Of a stretch of DNA of 64,000 nucleotides, positions 31,596 to 38,880 are shown in pieces. Source of the DNA: Anaerolineales bacterium (GTDB lineage Bacteria; Chloroflexota; Anaerolineae; JAAEKA01); NCBI GenBank assembly GCA_020634615.1, contig JACKBI010000001.1:1-64000 (forward strand), read 5' to 3'. The notes under the pieces were generated by a model that did not search any database, had not been told where the DNA came from, and was given only the letters and a program-made list of their open reading frames with translations. Position 1 is the first letter of the stretch; every line of letters starts with the position of its first letter. The position numbers were made by a program, and so were the translations under genes.

Positions 31596-33593
31596 TCACG
31601 CCGGTACGCCGTACAGCATAGCCTGCTGTTCTTCGATCGGTAGCTCAAAGTAGTCGCGCAACGGGTAGTCGCCGCTCTTGCCGTATTTGGCCGGATCGTA
31701 GACCGGCAGCTTCAACTCGGCGCGCTTCTTGTCGATGTGCTCCAGGCTGCGGCGGACGATCTCCTTCGGGTCGGCCAGGAACTCCATCTTGCCGCCCATC
31801 ATGTCCTCCCAGCCCTCGGAAATCAGGTCTGACACCTCTTCGCTGAACTCGTAGGGCGACTCGACGCCGAACAGGACGTAGGCGCCCGACGCCGCGGCGT
31901 AGGTGCCGATGGCCAGCGCCTTCTCGCTCATCCACTCCGGCGCGATGCCGACCGCCGGCAGGTCGCTGACATCGTCGCCCAGCCCGCCTTCGGTGGCCAT
32001 CTGGGTCAGCACGGTCAGGATGCGGCTGTTGTCCACGCACGAGCCCATGTGCAGCACCGGCGGGATGCCGACGGCCTCGCACACCTCGCGCAGGCCCGGC
32101 CCGGCCATCTCCATCGCAGCCTCGCCCAGCAACATGCCGAATTTGCCAGCCGCAATCGCGCCGCAACCCGTCTGGACCACCAACACGTCGTTCTTCAGCA
32201 GTTCGGCAGTGATGTCGATGTGGTCCTTGTCCTGCGTCACCTTGGGATTGTTGCAACCCACCACCGCCGCCGCGCCGCGAATGCGGCCCGACATGATCGC
32301 GTCGTTCAAGGGCCGGAAGGAGCCGCGGTAGTTGCCGCCCAGCATGTAGTTCAGGTACTCGTGGCTGAAACCGGGCACCACATCCTGCTTGACGTCGGGG
32401 ATCATGACCTCGCCGCGGTTTTCGTAGTTGTCGATGGCCATGCGCACGATGTCCTTGGCGATCTCCAGCGCATGGTGCTCGTCGAACTCCATGTGCAGCG
32501 CGCCCGGCATCTTGACCTTGGGTGAGGTGGTAATGACCTTGGTGTGGAAGTTATCGGCCACGTTTGGCAGCGCCTGCATGATGCACTGCACGTCCACCAC
32601 CATCGCCTCGATGGCGCCGGTCAGGATGGCCAGTTCCTGGTGCAGGAAGTTGCCGGCGCTGGGGATACCCTGGCGCATCATCACCTCGTTGGAGGTGCAG
32701 CAGATGCCGGCCAGGCAGATGCCGGCAGCGCCCTTGCTTTTGGCGTATTCGATCAGTTCGGGATCCTGCACCGCGGCCACGATCATCTCGCTCAGCGTCG
32801 GCTCGTGGCCGTGGACCAGGATGTTGACCTCGTCAGTTTTGAGGACGCCGAGGTTGACCTGGCTGACCTTGGGGCTGGGCGTGCCGAATAGAATATCGCT
32901 GATGTCGGTGGCCCACATGCTGCCGCCCCACCCATCGGCGATTGCGGTGCGGATCGCTCCTTTAAGGATATGCGCCGGGTCCTGGTCGTCGCCCATGTGG
33001 GTGCGGTGCAGCGTGTCCACGATCTCGCGGTCGATGCCGCGCGGCGACAGGTCCAACTTCTTCCACAGTTCATAACGCTTCTTGGGCGCGTTCTTGAGAT
33101 AGCTCAGCTCGCCGCGCTGCTGGCCGAACTCAGCCAACGATTTGTGAGCAACATCCAGCGCCACGTCGTTGACCGCGCGCCCCTCCGTGGGAATGCCAAC
33201 GCGGGCCGCCACGTCCCATAGCTTGGCCACATCGCGGATTGCATAGCCGGGCGCTTCGCCCTTGGCGACCGCTTCCAGTGTAAACGCCAGGTCGCGGCCG
33301 TGGTCGGAATGGGCCGCCGCGCCGGAAGCAATCGATCTTGCCAGGTTGCGGGCGGCGATCGTCTCCAGGGTTGCACCGCAAACACCCACCTGTCCGTCCT
33401 TAGTGATGCGGCACGGTCCCATAAAGCAGTTCTTGCAGCACATGCCGCTCTTGCCGCTGCCGATGTTACACGGAACCATCTGCTCAGCGCGGGTAAATGC
33501 CGTCCCGATGCCCAGCGCGTCGGCACGAATCAGGATCGCCTGCGCAGCCGGGTCCATGGAACGTTCGCTGATCTCACGTCCTTTTCTCGCCAT
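31596..33593 (-). CDS. cooS: nickel carbon monoxide dehydrogenase, catalytic subunit
   Basis: 665 residues of the CooS/AcsA family, interconverting CO and CO2. N-terminal cysteines C42, C52, C53, C56, C61 and C72 hold the D and B clusters. C-cluster ligands can be seen in the HGHEP histidine, AGICCTSNE, VDVQCIMQ, VGCNNP, TGCGA and GSCVDNSR. The D-cluster spacing is C-x9-C instead of the common C-x7-C. An AAGGAG site precedes the ATG. It is followed by acsB, so it is the CODH partner of the bifunctional complex rather than a stand-alone CODH. Confidence 0.97.
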   Translation of the reverse strand: MARKGREISERSMDPAAQAILIRADALGIGTAFTRAEQMVPCNIGSGKSGMCCKNCFMGPCRITKDGQVGVCGATLETIAARNLARSIASGAAAHSDHGRDLAFTLEAVAKGEAPGYAIRDVAKLWDVAARVGIPTEGRAVNDVALDVAHKSLAEFGQQRGELSYLKNAPKKRYELWKKLDLSPRGIDREIVDTLHRTHMGDDQDPAHILKGAIRTAIADGWGGSMWATDISDILFGTPSPKVSQVNLGVLKTDEVNILVHGHEPTLSEMIVAAVQDPELIEYAKSKGAAGICLAGICCTSNEVMMRQGIPSAGNFLHQELAILTGAIEAMVVDVQCIMQALPNVADNFHTKVITTSPKVKMPGALHMEFDEHHALEIAKDIVRMAIDNYENRGEVMIPDVKQDVVPGFSHEYLNYMLGGNYRGSFRPLNDAIMSGRIRGAAAVVGCNNPKVTQDKDHIDITAELLKNDVLVVQTGCGAIAAGKFGMLLGEAAMEMAGPGLREVCEAVGIPPVLHMGSCVDNSRILTVLTQMATEGGLGDDVSDLPAVGIAPEWMSEKALAIGTYAAASGAYVLFGVESPYEFSEEVSDLISEGWEDMMGGKMEFLADPKEIVRRSLEHIDKKRAELKLPVYDPAKYGKSGDYPLRDYFELPIEEQQAMLYGVPA

Positions 33594-33609
33594 GGTTGGT
33601 CTCCTTAGT

Positions 33610-33699
33610 GGACAGTTCGGTAGTGAGACAGTTCGATAGTTCGATAGTTTTCAAGAAAACCGCACTATCGCACCAAGAAACTATCGCACTATCGCACTA
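33610..33699. repeat. reiterated-word hairpin spacer, MerR-HMA gene to cooS
   Basis: CAGTTCGATAG-type words four times (33610-33650) pair with CGCACTATCG and AAACTATCGCACTATCG words (33661-33699). The second arm runs into the stop codon of the regulator gene (33697-33699). Confidence 0.75.
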
Positions 33700-34233
33700 A
33701 TACTTTCTGAACTCGCCCGACATCGCCATGTCCGCCGGGTTGGTTTGAATCGCGCGCGTGGCCAGCACGGTCCAGCCAGGATCGGCTTTGCCGTTGGACA
33801 CAGGCACATTGATCACACTGCCGTTGAAACCTGCCGGTGCATAGCCGGCATCCAGCAGCGCCATGACGATAATCTGTGAAGAAACGCGGCTCGAATCGAA
33901 AGTTACCTTCACGGTTTTGAACGCAGAGCTGGCCTGGACATCCTCAATGCCGTCCAGGGCAAGCAATGTGTTGCGAACCGTGAGCACGTGGTGGTCCGCC
34001 CACATAGTGGGCAAACCCAGAATCAGATCCTCCATAATGATGGTCTCCTCGCGAAATTGGTGCATCAGTTCGTTGATGACCGTGGCGTCGTAGCGGCGAT
34101 GTCCGCCCAGGGTCTTGGTAGTAGGAATCAAACCAGCATCGGCCCACCGGGTGACCGTGCTTGGGGATACGCCGAAAAGTTCGGCGACTTCGGCGCGACT
34201 CAGGAGACGGTTGCCAGGACTGTTTTTGTTCAT
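33697..34233 (-). CDS. MerR-type HTH regulator fused to an HMA-like domain
   Basis: 178 residues. Residues 9-62 form a MerR/BldC-type helix-turn-helix (LLSRAEVAELFGVSPSTVTRW, then LGGHRRYDATVINELM). Residues about 70-137 have the strand-helix-strand-strand-helix-strand pattern of a heavy-metal-associated domain (ILGLPTM, then VRNTLLALDGIEDVQA, KTVKVTFDSSRVSSQIIVMALLDAGY). The usual M-x-C-x2-C metal loop is replaced by M77-W-A-D-H-H82. AGGAG ribosome site before ATG 34233. Directly upstream of cooS, it is the best candidate for the local regulator of the CODH/ACS operon; the signal (nickel, CO, redox) is unknown. Confidence 0.82.
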   Translation of the reverse strand: MNKNSPGNRLLSRAEVAELFGVSPSTVTRWADAGLIPTTKTLGGHRRYDATVINELMHQFREETIIMEDLILGLPTMWADHHVLTVRNTLLALDGIEDVQASSAFKTVKVTFDSSRVSSQIIVMALLDAGYAPAGFNGSVINVPVSNGKADPGWTVLATRAIQTNPADMAMSGEFRKY

Positions 34234-34380
34234 AAGGTGACTCCTGAAAATGGCTACGGGACCAGGCTTCTGAAAAACGAGGAAAGGGATGGATTGTGGG
34301 ACAAAGGTTTTCTCAACAGCGAGGACAGTTGTGGATGGAGAAGAAACCTGGTACCGGTAGCCTTTTAACCGATCTGTAAC

Positions 34381-34425
34381 AAAAAACGCACACCCTGCCT
34401 GACAACATTGGCAGGAAGGGTGCGC
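34381..34425 (-). terminator. terminator between the PAS-LuxR and MerR-HMA genes
   Basis: Imperfect stem built from CGCAC, CCCT, GCC and their complements (34387-34425); on the minus strand it ends in TTTTTT (34386-34381). It should stop transcription coming from the PAS-LuxR gene, so the acs operon has its own promoter. Confidence 0.75.
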
Positions 34426-34599
34426 CGCAACGACCACGATCGTCAGTGATCGCTTTTGGCGTTTTGAACGTTTTGCACGTTTTAGTCCGTTGCACTGTCA
34501 GTGTACCGCGAGACCAGCCCTGGTGGGAAGATGCAACTGACCTATTTCGTCTAGTGCAAATGCACTATTTCGTGATGTTTCCCCCATCACATACTTAGG
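34426..34599. other. intergenic region downstream of the PAS-LuxR gene
   Basis: No gene. It contains a triple GTTTTGAACGTTTTGCACGTTTT direct repeat (about 34462-34484), the palindrome AGTGCAAATGCACT (34552-34565) and two CTATTTCGT words that flank the palindrome. These could be a regulator site; nothing decisive. Confidence 0.4.
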
Positions 34600-35352
34600 C
34601 TATTGATGGGATACCAAACCATGCTCGAACGCATAGGCCACCGCCTGCGCTCGGCTGTGGACCTGGAGCTTTTGAAAGATGTTCTGGATGTGGTTTCGGG
34701 TCGTCGATACCGAAATGGAGAGCGACTCGGCCACGGCAGTGGTATTCATGCCGCGGGCCAGGAGATCCAACACTTGCAGCTCGCGATGCGTCAGCATTAC
34801 ATCGTGCTGGCTGGCAGCTACAACAGGCGGGACCGGGTTTCCAGCCACCGGCAACTGGAGGGTTTGCACTGCCATCAGTATCTGGTTTGACAACGCCTCC
34901 TGCTGTTTCTGCACCGTGCCATCGCGGAACAGATGCACCACCAGGCGCGCCCCGCTTTCGGTGGTGACGGGAAAAGGAAGAATGCTGACGTTGATCCAGC
35001 GCGGCGTGCCCTGGCTTGACTGCGCACACACGGTGAACGTGTCGACGGCGTCGCCCTTGCTCGACCGCACTGCCACCTTGCAACGCAACCGGCACCAGAC
35101 GTTATTGTTGTCGTCTCGCCCCTGTAACACTTCGTGGCACGGACGCCCTATCACTTCCGCGCTGCCGTAGCCCAACATCCGCTCGGCAGCCGCGTTCCAA
35201 AAGACGATGCGCTGGTCAGCATCGATCACATATGCACCATCGGCGCTGCGATTCAAAGCATCGAAAAGTAGGTCCATTTCGCCCATTTCAGCAAGGACAG
35301 CCGGAGCTGTGTTGCCTGTACCAGTGTACTCGTTGATTCGCCCACAAGACAT
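34600..35352 (-). CDS. PAS-domain LuxR-type transcriptional regulator
   Basis: 250 residues. A PAS domain (about 25-150; RSADGAYVIDADQRIVFWNAAAERMLGY) is followed by a GerE/LuxR helix-turn-helix (about 185-245; LTHRELQVLDLLARGMNTTAVAESL). The PAS loop holds C72, C87 and C91 (GRPCHEVL, then WCRLRCKV), a C-x14-C-x3-C arrangement that could bind a cofactor or act as a redox switch. A good promoter overlaps the start, so ATG 35352 would be leaderless; M23 or M26 are alternative starts. It is divergent from hisS and may regulate the neighbouring acs genes, which is only inferred. Confidence 0.85.
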   Translation of the reverse strand: MSCGRINEYTGTGNTAPAVLAEMGEMDLLFDALNRSADGAYVIDADQRIVFWNAAAERMLGYGSAEVIGRPCHEVLQGRDDNNNVWCRLRCKVAVRSSKGDAVDTFTVCAQSSQGTPRWINVSILPFPVTTESGARLVVHLFRDGTVQKQQEALSNQILMAVQTLQLPVAGNPVPPVVAASQHDVMLTHRELQVLDLLARGMNTTAVAESLSISVSTTRNHIQNIFQKLQVHSRAQAVAYAFEHGLVSHQ

Positions 35353-35356
35353 GCAG

Positions 35357-35385
35357 ATTGTACCATCTCTGCTTTAGCCTGTCCA
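35357..35385 (-). promoter_or_regulatory. promoter of the PAS-LuxR gene
   Basis: Minus strand TGGACA (35385-35380) and TACAAT (35362-35357), 17-base spacer. The predicted start site falls on or next to the ATG at 35352. Confidence 0.6.
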
Positions 35386-35401
35386 CCAGCCGCGCCTGAC
35401 T

Positions 35402-35430
35402 TAGACAGACCTTCGAAAATCAGCTATAAT
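35402..35430 (+). promoter_or_regulatory. promoter of hisS
   Basis: TAGACA (35402-35407) and a perfect TATAAT (35425-35430) with a 17-base spacer. It is back to back with the PAS-LuxR promoter, with only 16 bases between the two -35 boxes. Confidence 0.7.
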
Positions 35431-35559
35431 CGGGCGCTGACATGACGTTTGGCTGTGTCGAAAAATCAGGCCCTTCGTGACGGCCCACAACCGGCATGTT
35501 TGCCATTTTCGAGAAAGCTGAACTTCCAAAAGACGCGCGTTTTCGCTGAGAGGCACATC

Positions 35560-36840
35560 TTGTTATACCAGGCACCCCGAGGAACCAACGACATCCTGCC
35601 GGAGGATTGGCCCTACTGGCGGCACATCACATCCACCATTGAGCGGCTGGCCGGCCTGTATGGATTCGAACGCATCGACCCGCCCATTTTCGAGGACACA
35701 GATCTGTTCGAGCGCGGCGCCGGCGCCGGCGCGGATGTGATGGTGCAGAAGGAGATGTACACCTTCGAAGATAACGGCGAGAACAGCCTGACGCTGCGTC
35801 CGGAGTTCACTGCCGGCATCATGCGCGCCTACCTGGAACACGGCATGAAGGTCAAGCCGTCGCCGGTAAAACTCTACTCCATCGGGCCGATCTTCCGCCA
35901 GGAACGCCCGCAGGCTGGCCGCTACCGTCAACACACGCAGTGGAACGTCGAAGCGCTTGGCGAACTGGACCCGGCGGTCGATTTCGAGGTGATGTCCATC
36001 GCCTACAACCTGTTCGCCGACCTGGGTTTTCAGGGCCTTGCGTTCCAGGTCAATTCCATCGGCTGCCCGAACTGCCGGCCATCCCACATCGCTGCGCTGG
36101 TCGAATATTTCTCTGCGCACCGCGACAAGCTCAATGAAATCGACCAACAGCGGCTGGCGCTCAATCCGCTGCGCCTGCTCGATTCCAAAGAAGAGGCCAT
36201 GCAAGGGCTGATCGAGGACGCGCCGCGCAGCATCGATTACCTGTGTGATGAGTGCCGCGAGCACTTCGCCGCGCTGCGCGGCTACCTGGACGACGCTGGC
36301 GTCGCCTACACCGTCAACACCCGCCTGGTGCGCGGCTTCGACTATTACACCAAGACCGTCTTCGAAGTCTGGGCCGAGGGCATCGGCGCGCAAGCGGCCG
36401 TCTGTGGCGGCGGTCGCTACGACGGGCTGATCGAGCTGTTAGGCGGACCGCCAACGCCGGGCATTGGCTTCGGCAGCGGCATCGAGCGCCAGATACTCAC
36501 GCTTAAGGCGCAGGGAATCATTCCGCCACCGGTGCCCGCGCCCCAGGTGCAAGTTTCCTACACCGGGCGCGATGAGATCGGCCGGCAGGCAAAGCAGGCG
36601 GCCGTGTCCCTGGTCAGCGAGTTGCGCAGGGCGGGCATCGGCGCAGTGCTGCCCTTCGGTGACCGCAGCCTCAAGAGCCAGCTCAAGTCGGCTAATCGTG
36701 CCAATGTCGCCTTCGTCGTCATTATTGGCGAGGGTGAGCTGGCCAGCGGGCAACTGACCGTGCGCAGCCTGGCGGACGGCCAGCAGCAGCCCGTGGACCG
36801 TGGCGCGGTAGTCGCCTGGCTGCAAGAACGGCTGAGTTAA
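35560..36840 (+). CDS. hisS: histidyl-tRNA synthetase
   Basis: 426 residues from the TTG at 35560, which gives the family start LYQAPRGTNDILPED and has a GAGAGG site upstream; another TTG at 35449 would add 37 unrelated residues. Class II motifs are seen: motif 2 as IFRQERPQAGRYRQHTQWN, the His-A loop LVRGFDYYTKTVFE, and motif 3 in GIGFGSGIERQIL. The C-terminal anticodon domain (about 330-426) is present. It charges tRNA-His with histidine. An Asp/Cys pair region GCPNCRPSH is part of the normal insertion domain. Confidence 0.95.
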   Translation: MLYQAPRGTNDILPEDWPYWRHITSTIERLAGLYGFERIDPPIFEDTDLFERGAGAGADVMVQKEMYTFEDNGENSLTLRPEFTAGIMRAYLEHGMKVKPSPVKLYSIGPIFRQERPQAGRYRQHTQWNVEALGELDPAVDFEVMSIAYNLFADLGFQGLAFQVNSIGCPNCRPSHIAALVEYFSAHRDKLNEIDQQRLALNPLRLLDSKEEAMQGLIEDAPRSIDYLCDECREHFAALRGYLDDAGVAYTVNTRLVRGFDYYTKTVFEVWAEGIGAQAAVCGGGRYDGLIELLGGPPTPGIGFGSGIERQILTLKAQGIIPPPVPAPQVQVSYTGRDEIGRQAKQAAVSLVSELRRAGIGAVLPFGDRSLKSQLKSANRANVAFVVIIGEGELASGQLTVRSLADGQQQPVDRGAVVAWLQERLS

Positions 36841-36861
36841 CGGCTGGAGCCATCACACGCC

Positions 36862-37749
36862 ATGGAAAACAATCAACGGCCGCCGGAACTGCGCCCCGTG
36901 CGCAGCGTCGGCATTCTGCACCACCCGCGCAAGCCAGACTCGCTTCCACTGGCCGAGCAAATGGCGCAGTACATCCACGAGAACGGCGGAACGGCCTGGT
37001 TGGACTCGGCCTGGAACGAGGATGGCATTACGGCTCGCCTGGAGACAGCGCCGCGGCTGGACATGCTGATTACGCTGGGCGGCGACGGCACCATCCTTCG
37101 CGCCGCGCGCACAGGCGCCCAGCACGAAGTGCCGATTCTAGGCGTCAAGATGGGCCGGCTGGGTTTCCTGGCCGAGGTCGAGCCGGACAACTGGCGCGAG
37201 CCGTTGACCAGCATCATGGCCGGCGATTATTGGTTGGAACGGCGTATGATGCTGGATGCCTGCCTGCGACGCGATGGAGCACAGGATGGCGCACACGATG
37301 AGCATTTCCAGGCTCTCAACGAGGTCGTGGTCGCGCGTGGCCGGCTGGCGCGTATCGTGCGGGTCGCGACCTGGATCGACGGCGACTACCTGACCAGCTA
37401 CGCCGCTGACGGCGTCATCGTCTCCACGCCGACCGGCTCTACGGGCTACGGGCTGGCGGCCGGTGGGCCGATCCTGCCGCCTGAGCTGCGCAATATCGTG
37501 GTCGTTCCCATCGCCGCTCACCTGAGTCTGGATCGTGCCGTCGTTCTGGCCGAAGGCTCGACTGTCCGTCTGGAGGTGTCGGCCGACCACCAGGTGATTC
37601 TCAGTGTCGATGGCCAGTTCGACGTCGAAGTGCACACCGGCGACACGGTTGAAGTCAATGCCAGCACCTCATCGGCCCGCTTTGTGCGCGTCCGCTCGCC
37701 AGCTTATTTCTACCGGACGCTGATGCAACGTTTGAAGTGGAACCTGTGA
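36862..37749 (+). CDS. nadK: NAD kinase
   Basis: 295 residues. It phosphorylates NAD to NADP. The GGDGT motif (TLGGDGTILRAAR) and the second conserved stretch YAADGVIVSTPTGSTGYGLAAGGPI are both intact, as is the GRLGFLAEVEP segment. It starts 21 bases after hisS, so the two are probably co-transcribed. Confidence 0.95.
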   Translation: MENNQRPPELRPVRSVGILHHPRKPDSLPLAEQMAQYIHENGGTAWLDSAWNEDGITARLETAPRLDMLITLGGDGTILRAARTGAQHEVPILGVKMGRLGFLAEVEPDNWREPLTSIMAGDYWLERRMMLDACLRRDGAQDGAHDEHFQALNEVVVARGRLARIVRVATWIDGDYLTSYAADGVIVSTPTGSTGYGLAAGGPILPPELRNIVVVPIAAHLSLDRAVVLAEGSTVRLEVSADHQVILSVDGQFDVEVHTGDTVEVNASTSSARFVRVRSPAYFYRTLMQRLKWNL

Positions 37750-37891
37750 CCAGTTTACCCGTCACTCCCGCCTTCGCGGGAGTCGACAACATCCTTTCGC
37801 GAGCATACGCTCCGTCCTGAGTGCGGCCTGGATGCCCGCCCCTACGGGCATGACGTTGACATCGTTATCAAAGAAACGACGGAAGTAACCA
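37750..37891. other. short intergenic region with inverted repeats
   Basis: CTCCCGCCTTCGCGGGAG (about 37767-37784) is a strong short hairpin, and GCCCGCCCCTACGGGC (about 37835-37850) a second. They have no T-run and look like small REP-type stems. Confidence 0.5.
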
Positions 37892-38785
37892 TTGGACGAA
37901 CAAGCCTTAACACTGCGTGAACTGCTGGATCAAGCCGGCGCAGCCGCCAGCCTGGGCGACCGCGAAGATGCCGAACGCGACTACCGGCGCGCGACGGAGC
38001 GCTCTCCCGGCAACAGCGAAGCGTGGCTCGGCCTGGCCGCGGCCACCCAGTCGCTGGATGAAAAGCAACGCGCCTACGAGCACGTCTTGGCCATCAATCC
38101 CAACAACGGCGAAGCCCGCATTGCCTTGCAGCGGCTGGCGAAACAGGTGGACGGCCAGCAAGCGCTGGCGATCCAGGAGACCCTGAACCGGCCCGTGGCG
38201 CAAGACGTTCCCAAACCTGCCAGCAGCGCGGCCAAGCCAGCACCGATCGGCGACGACCACCTCCACACGCCGGTGGACACGGGCGAGGTGACCTTTTGCG
38301 TCAACCACCCGGACACTGAGACGACCCTGCGCTGCAACCGCTGCGGCCGGCCGGTCTGCTTCAAGTGTGTCGAACTAACCGAAGTAGGCTATCGTTGCAA
38401 GGACTGCATCCGCGAGCAACAAAACAGCTACTTCAACGCGGAAGCCACCGACTACCTGATCGTGGCCGTGGTCAGCTTCTTCCTGGCGGCGATTGCCGGC
38501 CCCGTCATCAGTGTGCTCTTTGGCATCTTCGGTCTCTTCATTGGCGTCATCATTGCGTTCTTCCTCGGTCCGGCTGTGGGCGGCGTCGCTGCCACCATCA
38601 TTCGCCGCTCCGTTGGCCGGCGCCGTGGCCGTTACCTGGGCATCGTGGCGGTGATCGCTATCATTCTGGGCGTCGCCATCGGCGCGTTATTCACCCTGTT
38701 CTTGTTCAGCGTCGCTCCCAGCCTCATCCCGCTGGGTGTCTTCCTGTTCATGTCACTCAGCACCATCTACGCGACACTGCGCTAG
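37892..38785 (+). CDS. TPR / B-box-like zinc finger membrane protein
   Basis: 297 residues from a TTG start with a GGAAG site. N-terminal TPR-like helices (about 8-85; AERDYRRATERSPGNSEAWLGLA), a linker, then a zinc-finger region with FCVNHPDTETTLRCNRCGRP and VCFKCVELTEVGYRCKDC (about 132-178) that resembles B-box fingers, then three to four membrane helices to the end. Probably a membrane scaffold; I recognise the architecture but no defined function. It sits between nadK and recN. Confidence 0.75.
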   Translation: MDEQALTLRELLDQAGAAASLGDREDAERDYRRATERSPGNSEAWLGLAAATQSLDEKQRAYEHVLAINPNNGEARIALQRLAKQVDGQQALAIQETLNRPVAQDVPKPASSAAKPAPIGDDHLHTPVDTGEVTFCVNHPDTETTLRCNRCGRPVCFKCVELTEVGYRCKDCIREQQNSYFNAEATDYLIVAVVSFFLAAIAGPVISVLFGIFGLFIGVIIAFFLGPAVGGVAATIIRRSVGRRRGRYLGIVAVIAIILGVAIGALFTLFLFSVAPSLIPLGVFLFMSLSTIYATLR

Positions 38786-38880
38786 TCGGTAATCAGTGAA
38801 CGGTAATCGGTAAACCGTGCCTGGGACTTGTCACCCGCCGCTTGCCGCTTGCCGCTTGCCACTTCCAACCTGCCACTCCC
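38786..38880. repeat. reiterated-word spacer before recN
   Basis: CGGTAATC words (38786-38818) and then GCCGCTTGCC words (38835-38880) are each reiterated three or more times, but here the two blocks are not complementary. The recN ATG follows directly without a ribosome site. Confidence 0.6.

Noticed and set aside
18178..34600. Possible cobalamin riboswitch controlling the corrinoid genes
   Set aside because: I looked in the spacers of the acs cluster for a long leader with a B12-box-like segment and saw only reiterated-word hairpins and ribosome sites.
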